A stretch of 56,653 nucleotides of DNA from Mesaphorura yosii (Eukaryota; Arthropoda; Collembola; Poduromorpha; Tullbergiidae). The stretch is from positions 1 to 56,653 of the forward strand of contig WIXG01000436.1 of assembly GCA_009869945.1 (NCBI GenBank). Reading direction: 5' to 3'. Made by a program: the position numbers and the translations under genes. Below are positions 53,918-56,653 of this stretch, piece after piece (position 1 is the first letter of the stretch; each line of letters opens with the position of its first letter). Below the pieces are notes generated by a model that saw nothing but the letters and a program-made list of their open reading frames with translations, ran no database searches and was not told the origin of the DNA.

Positions 53918-54322
53918 CGATTATAGTCACGAAATATGTTTTGAATCCAGTCTGTGTACGCTGAAACTCGAGTGTATACTCCAGGCGCATCCTGAGTTTT
54001 ATTGGTGCAGCCGATCCCCCAAGAAGTCACTCCACACAAATATAGCTGAGAATTGGCAGCGCAAACGAATGGGTCGCCAGAGTCTCCCGCAAACGTTCAC
54101 AATTTCTTAATTAGATTACAGTTTCTGGTCGGCAGTGAATGGCATTTAGCATGCAGTTGGTTGGCTCTAATTCTCGCTCTTACAACTGTCCTTCCGATTC
54201 CCACCAGCACAAACCATCATTTTATTTGCAAACTGGTCTGACCAAACGGTTCTTTTGTAGTACGACTCAAAAAACGAATCCGTCCAGCAGTGGCAAGTCA
54301 GCTCTCCTTAAGACAAAAAATT
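53918..54322 (-). pseudogene. Broken trypsin-like serine protease domain (C-terminal half)
   Basis: Minus pieces: about 54184-54322 gives ADLPLLDGFVF and, after a frame change, SYYKRTVWSDQFANKMMVCA then GGNRKDS. 53918-54096 gives [37 protein letters not shown]. These are the Cys-x-Gly-Asp-Ser-Gly region, the substrate-pocket strand and the final helix of the S1 family. The catalytic Ser is present, but GDSGGP is GDSGDP. Lesions: a frame change at a run of six A on the plus strand (54269-54274), and no usable acceptor before GDSG although a donor, GTAAGA, ends the previous piece. The His and Asp exons are not found upstream, where a kinase fragment lies on the other strand. A sequencing error at the A-run would explain one lesion only. 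Confidence 0.55.
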
Positions 54323-54623
54323 GGTATACCTGCAAGAAGCGGAACAAATACGTTACCTCAGCCCAACATTCAAGTCTGATATTTGGGCACTCTCAGCCGT
54401 ACTCGTTGAACTCTTTACCGAAAAGGAGATTTTCAGTACAGAAGATGAACTGGAGCAGTGCAAGATCAGGAAAGATTACAGTAGAATCAAAATGCTGATA
54501 CGAATGATTGCAGACAAGAGCATACAGAACTTGCTTAAACGTGGGATTGACCCAGAATCCAAAGAGCGACCATCTACAGAGGAGATGATTAAAACGCTAT
54601 TTGATCGAGTGACGAGAAATTAA
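54312..54623 (+). pseudogene. C-terminal fragment of a protein kinase domain
   Basis: An open frame to a stop at 54621-54623 reads RYLSPTFKSDIWALSAVLVE followed by LFTEKEIF, and later NLLKRGIDPESKERPSTEEM. These match kinase subdomains VIII-IX (the SDIWALG helix) and XI (DPxxRPS). Everything N-terminal is missing: the frame is closed by a TAA at 54309-54311, and no upstream lobe, HRD or DFG is seen. The conserved Gly of SDxWxxG is Ser here. The APE Glu-Pro motif is reduced to SPT, with no Glu. Either the last exon of a kinase gene whose rest is elsewhere, or a duplicated fragment; the intact frame leaves both open. Confidence 0.5.
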
Positions 54624-54660
54624 AGTCGTGGGGTCACCATATAATATATAAGCCTGTAAT

Positions 54661-54666
54661 TTTATT
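54661..54666 (-). terminator. Poly(A) signal of the CUB-domain gene
   Basis: AATAAA on the minus strand 49 bases after the stop codon. Confidence 0.55.
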
Positions 54667-54714
54667 GCACTCAAAGGGCTCACATTCTATGACATTTACC
54701 AATACGCATCCGCT

Positions 54715-55956
54715 TCAGTTCAATATAGAATGTTCTTCCGCATCACGAGGTACAGTTTGATTGTTCAACATACAGATTTGCAACCCCAAAATGCAGGTAT
54801 ATTCGGGAGACGGTGCTACGCAATCAGTTGCAGAGCTGATTTCGAAGCTTGAAAAGGGATCACCGTTTGAATCGTAGTCAACAGATATGAAACAGCTCCC
54901 TGGAGGAGAACAGGCGAAGGTGGTGTTGGTGCAGTTTCCGATTGGTGGATGCACCGTTGGTACGAAAGATAGAATGTGACAATTGTTTATGATGGTAGGA
55001 GTGAAGAAAAGAGCAAAAAATATTCGGCAGAAGGTGTCGTTGTTGGCCCTTGAACATACTGGATTAAAAAAATGGCTTACGGCCGGAGTACCTGTTGTGA
55101 TGTTGATCGTAAGCTCGCATGCTGGGTTCTGAGAACAGATTACGCCATCTCTTTTGCGGAGAGTTGTGTTTGACTGCACACAAGTTGGAGCTGTTATGAA
55201 CATATTAAATGTTTATCATTTAGTTTCTTACAAAATCGCTTGGCAGTTTAACGCTTAATTACCTTCAACACATTCAACCGATCCACTTATGCCAGATGGA
55301 CCTGCCTGGTACCCATTCCCTTGAAAGTGTGTAAGAAACAGACTTTGACCAGATGATGAAAAGTTCCGTGGCGGTCTTCTGTACCCACAAAATCTGCAAC
55401 AACAGGTGTATCGCATCAGCATCGGATTCCTTGGGCTGAGCTGTTAAATGTACCTCATCTCCTTGTTCTCATCTCCAAGCATAAAATATTGCTCATCACA
55501 ATCCTCGTAGTCACCTCGATGAAAATGTTTTGTACGATATTGTAGGACACAATCATCATCCGTAATAAATTCCCAGGTGCATTCTTGTGGACGACGACGA
55601 GTGTATGGCGGCGGCGGCAGCCTGGCTGGGTAACGGTTGTTGATTGGTGGTGGAAAATTGTAAAACTCGTACGATTCATTGAGTGCAACGTACTTGACCA
55701 GGTTGCATTGAGTTCGTTGGAAAGGCCAGAATTCAGTATCCTTGCCGTAGTGATGGGCATTGACTGGTGACAACTGTGAAGAGAATGAGCAGATTGCAAT
55801 GGTCTTCTTTCCACACCGCAATTATCATTCGGACGGGTGTGACCAACGTCCATCTTGACTTACCTCATCAATATCCCACACTTGTTCAGCAGCACATGAG
55901 AGGTGCAATAGAGCAGCAGCAGAGACCAGCACGAGCACCAATGGTGCCTTCTTCAT
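54715..55956 (-). CDS. Secreted CUB-domain protein
   Basis: Four exons, 55864-55956 (GTAAGT), 55454-55773 (TTCACAG, GTACAT), 55263-55393 (TTGCAG, GTAATT) and 54715-55190 (ATAACAG), phases match, 339 aa. Exon 1 is exactly a signal peptide plus a few residues (MKKAPLVLVLVSAAALLHLS). The CUB domain runs from about ECTWEFITDDDCVLQYRTKH through YEDCDEQYFMLGDE and RFCGYRRPPRNFSSSGQSLF to LTHFQGNGYQAG. It has the paired cysteines, the aromatic strand and the CG...SSG turn of the fold. The acidic calcium-site residues are partly kept (YEDCDE). The last 160 residues are Cys-rich with N-glycosylation sites and may be a second, degenerate CUB-like module. Extracellular; arthropods have many such orphan CUB proteins. 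Function unknown. Confidence 0.82.
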
Positions 55957-56653
55957 ATTTCACACAAATTTGGTGGTCTAAAGTTGGTGCAGAACAATTA
56001 ACCAAGAGCAATTGCCGAGGCGGACGTTGGGGTTACGAAGTTGAATAGACAATGATAATGGAGGACCAACAGCCAGAGATTCATCAAGAGCAGGGTGTGA
56101 AGTGTGAAACTGCATATTTCACACAACCTTGCATTTCCTCAATGGAACGTAGCGTATCAGCGTATGCCAAAGGAAGTAAGAACGCATTCTTTTAAACCAA
56201 GGTCTGGAATTTGAAGCATATGGGATTCCATGTCTCCAAATGCGAACTGTGCAATTTATAGGTCATGTGGCCTCAAGTTCTCAAACTAGGACAGAAAATA
56301 TGCTCATTTCAGAATATATTCACAAAAAGTAATCGCAGGTCTATCACACAGGCCACAATCCACCATCCACACCTGTCAAGATTACCTTTACCTACACAAA
56401 CCCGATCAAACAATACAGTATCATCCCGACTCAGTACAGCCTCTTGCTTACTCCTGTAGAGACCCCATTTTGGAAACATGATACTCGTGTTGATCCTCTG
56501 AAAGTCTATATTGGAAATAGTATAGCTTAACATGTGTTGTCCATCACGCACCTGTGTCAGATGAAACACGTATGACCCACAGTGACGTCTGCGTACGCAT
56601 GAATCCATTCACCGACGAATGGCGCGAGGGGGGGGGGGGGGGGCCGTTGCAAG
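55957..56653. other. Window end, no supported gene
   Basis: 5' region of the CUB gene, then 0.6 kb with one minus-strand open frame (56309-56608) that shows scattered Cys and Trp but no known motif or clear splice sites. A run of 16 G (56628-56643) closes the window. Confidence 0.45.
56628..56643. repeat. Run of 16 G
   Basis: A homopolymer at the very end of the window. It may be a real G-run or a sequencing or assembly-edge artefact. Confidence 0.9.

Noticed and set aside
56309..56608. Minus-strand frame with CGSYVFHLTQ and WWIVACVIDL
   Set aside because: Could be part of another extracellular protein, but no family motif and no consistent exon limits; left unassigned.

Overview
The window reads as an arthropod nuclear genome, most likely a springtail (Collembola). 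It carries spliced genes with short GT-AG introns, divergent ionotropic- and gustatory-type chemoreceptors, a tetraspanin, an XK-related membrane protein and a B4GAT1-type glycosyltransferase. Beside these sit two enzymes of bacterial or fungal flavour, a branch-1 nitrilase and a berberine-bridge-type FAD oxidase. The springtail assignment is inference; only the arthropod level is well supported. Exon limits were set by hand from splice sites and reading phase.

Layout. 0-5 kb: the edge of a ubiquitin-like gene (-), two doubtful Cys-rich exons (-) and a four-exon tetraspanin with a very long tail (-). 5.2-7 kb: an XK-related-like protein (+). 7.4-15.7 kb: a chemosensory block with an intact divergent ionotropic receptor (-), a decayed transposon patch between inverted repeats, a wrecked second ionotropic receptor (-) and a gustatory-receptor-like gene (+). 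18.6-24.8 kb: a ten-exon carboxylesterase (+). 25.3-27.7 kb: a secreted peptide with two seven-cysteine modules and an intronless secreted FAD oxidase (+). 27.7-36.6 kb: about 9 kb with no gene I can support.

36.6-42.7 kb (-): the B4GAT1-like gene. Its membrane-anchor exon lies 4.2 kb upstream of its catalytic exons, and a complete three-exon nitrilase gene with its own TATA-like box and poly(A) signal sits in that intron on the same strand. 45-47.3 kb: a doubtful membrane-protein fragment (-) and a small acidic protein (+). 49.8-51.2 kb: a secreted Gln/Pro-rich structural protein (-). 53.6-54.6 kb: a patchwork of a broken trypsin-like domain and an LDLa segment (-) next to a kinase fragment (+). 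54.7-56 kb: a secreted CUB-domain protein (-).

Common threads are chemosensation (7-15 kb) and secreted or detoxifying chemistry (esterase, Cys-rich peptide, FAD oxidase, nitrilase). No operon or shared regulation can be shown from the sequence.
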